Source of the DNA: Hymenobacter sp. 5317J-9
GTDB lineage: Bacteria > Bacteroidota > Bacteroidia > Cytophagales > Hymenobacteraceae
Assembly: GCF_022921075.1 (NCBI RefSeq)
Contig: NZ_CP095050.1
Coordinates: 1,054,001-1,118,000 of the forward strand
DNA length: 64,000 bases
Direction of reading: 5' to 3'
In this document: piece after piece, positions 63,423 through 64,000 of the stretch
How positions within the stretch are numbered: the stretch's first letter is position 1
Layout of the letters: each line of letters starts with the position of its first letter
The notes under the pieces: model-generated
Databases searched by the model: none
What the model was told of the DNA's origin: nothing
The model's input: the letters and a program-made list of their open reading frames with translations, nothing else
Made by a program: the position numbers and the translations under genes

Positions 63423-64000
63423 ATGACACCTACCATCGTTGCGCTGCATTGCTGGGCCAGCTCCGGCCGCGAGTACGACCTGCTCAAGGCGCTGCTGCCC
63501 GCCGGCGTGCGCCTGCTCGCGCCCAGTTTGCCAGGTTTTGGCGGCCAGCCCGTGCCCGCCGGTTTTGATTATTCGGTGCGGGCTTATGCCGATTGGATTG
63601 CCGACTTCCTGGCGCAGCATGAGGTGGCCGAGTTCACGCTGATTGGCCACAGCATGAGCGGAAAAATGGCGCTGGCGCTGGCGGCGCGGCGCCCGTCCGG
63701 CCTGCGCCGCCTGGTGCTGCTGTCGCCCTCGCCGCCCCCGGGCGAGCCCATGTCCGACGAAGACCGGGCCGCCTCCGTGGCTGCGCACGGCAAGCCCGAG
63801 GAAGCGGCCAAAACATTCGAAAAGATAACCCGGCGCCCCATTGCGCCCGAACTCCGGGCCCACGTCATTGCCGACAACCTGCGCACCTCGAAAGCCGCCT
63901 GGACCCGCTGGCTGCTGGAAGGCGCCCGCGAAGACATTTCGGCCCTGCTGCCGCGCATCAACGTGCCCTGCCAACTGCTGGTGGGCGAGGGCGACACCGC
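63423..64000 (+). CDS. Alpha/beta hydrolase (truncated by window end)
   Basis: The frame from ATG 63423 is open to the window edge (192 codons). MTPTIVALHCWASSGREYD is a typical alpha/beta hydrolase start, with the nucleophile elbow GHSMSGK giving Ser77, and PCQLLVGEGDT near the edge supplying the expected acidic residue region. The catalytic His would lie beyond the window. The substrate cannot be told; this family includes esterases and haloperoxidase-like enzymes. Soluble, no signal. It diverges from the ECF sigma gene. Confidence 0.85.
   Translation, partial: MTPTIVALHCWASSGREYDLLKALLPAGVRLLAPSLPGFGGQPVPAGFDYSVRAYADWIADFLAQHEVAEFTLIGHSMSGKMALALAARRPSGLRRLVLLSPSPPPGEPMSDEDRAASVAAHGKPEEAAKTFEKITRRPIAPELRAHVIADNLRTSKAAWTRWLLEGAREDISALLPRINVPCQLLVGEGDT

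Noticed and set aside
1..64000. Prophage, transposon or tRNA genes
   Set aside because: No integrase, transposase, phage structural gene, or cloverleaf-type sequence was recognised in the window.

Overview
The window reads as chromosomal DNA of a high-GC Bacteroidota, most likely a Hymenobacter-like member of the Cytophagales. The evidence is several type IX secretion (T9SS) C-terminal sorting domains, a TamB/TamL-type envelope pair, lipoprotein signals of Bacteroidota style, weak ribosome binding sites, and roughly 60-65% GC. No rRNA, tRNA, CRISPR array, prophage or intact insertion sequence was recognised. The genus is inferred from gene content, not from a marker gene.

Region 1 (about 1-16.3 kb) is a polysaccharide degradation locus built around uronic acids. 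The minus strand carries a DUF1349-like lipoprotein, a PL14/PL20-like lyase lipoprotein and a very large T9SS-secreted clan GH-A glycoside hydrolase. That hydrolase is split by a one-base frameshift in a C/G run at 7005-7009. The plus strand, divergent from it, carries a probable operon: DUF4861 protein, GH3 beta-glucosidase-like enzyme, KduD, KduI and a PL8 lyase (chondroitinase AC/hyaluronate/xanthan lyase family). Lyases produce 4,5-unsaturated uronates, and KduI and KduD process the resulting 5-keto-4-deoxyuronate. No SusC/SusD pair and no GH88/GH105 unsaturated glucuronyl hydrolase is visible. A decayed T9SS domain lies at 2454-2564.

Region 2 (16.4-33 kb) holds two giant cell-surface proteins transcribed toward each other. 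One is a 2482-residue M4 (thermolysin-type) metalloprotease carrying IPT/TIG domains and two FG-GAP propeller modules. The other is a 2810-residue protein made of five repeats of an Ig-like domain plus an FG-GAP propeller. A small lipoprotein and a strong terminator lie between them. They share near-identical propeller DNA in inverted orientation.

Region 3 (33-35.4 kb) is an accessory patch: an orphan C-terminal quarter of catalase-peroxidase KatG, an AT-rich DUF4272 gene, a helix-turn-helix-like gene tail, and a UPF0175/DUF3368 (PIN-type) toxin-antitoxin pair.

Region 4 (35.8-41.8 kb) is a complete tripartite RND efflux operon (adaptor, pump, outer-membrane factor) with a 25-bp inverted repeat between adaptor and pump. 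The pump has Asp-Asn where AcrB has Asp-Asp.

Region 5 (41.8-64 kb) is mostly housekeeping and envelope: an unknown protein, a LigT-type 2H phosphoesterase, two small unknown proteins, a GNAT-like protein, TamB/TamL (minus strand), MalQ with two starch-binding domains, a 1617-residue DUF11-repeat T9SS surface protein, a thioredoxin-reductase-like flavoprotein, an ECF sigma factor with no adjacent anti-sigma gene, and a truncated alpha/beta hydrolase at the window edge.
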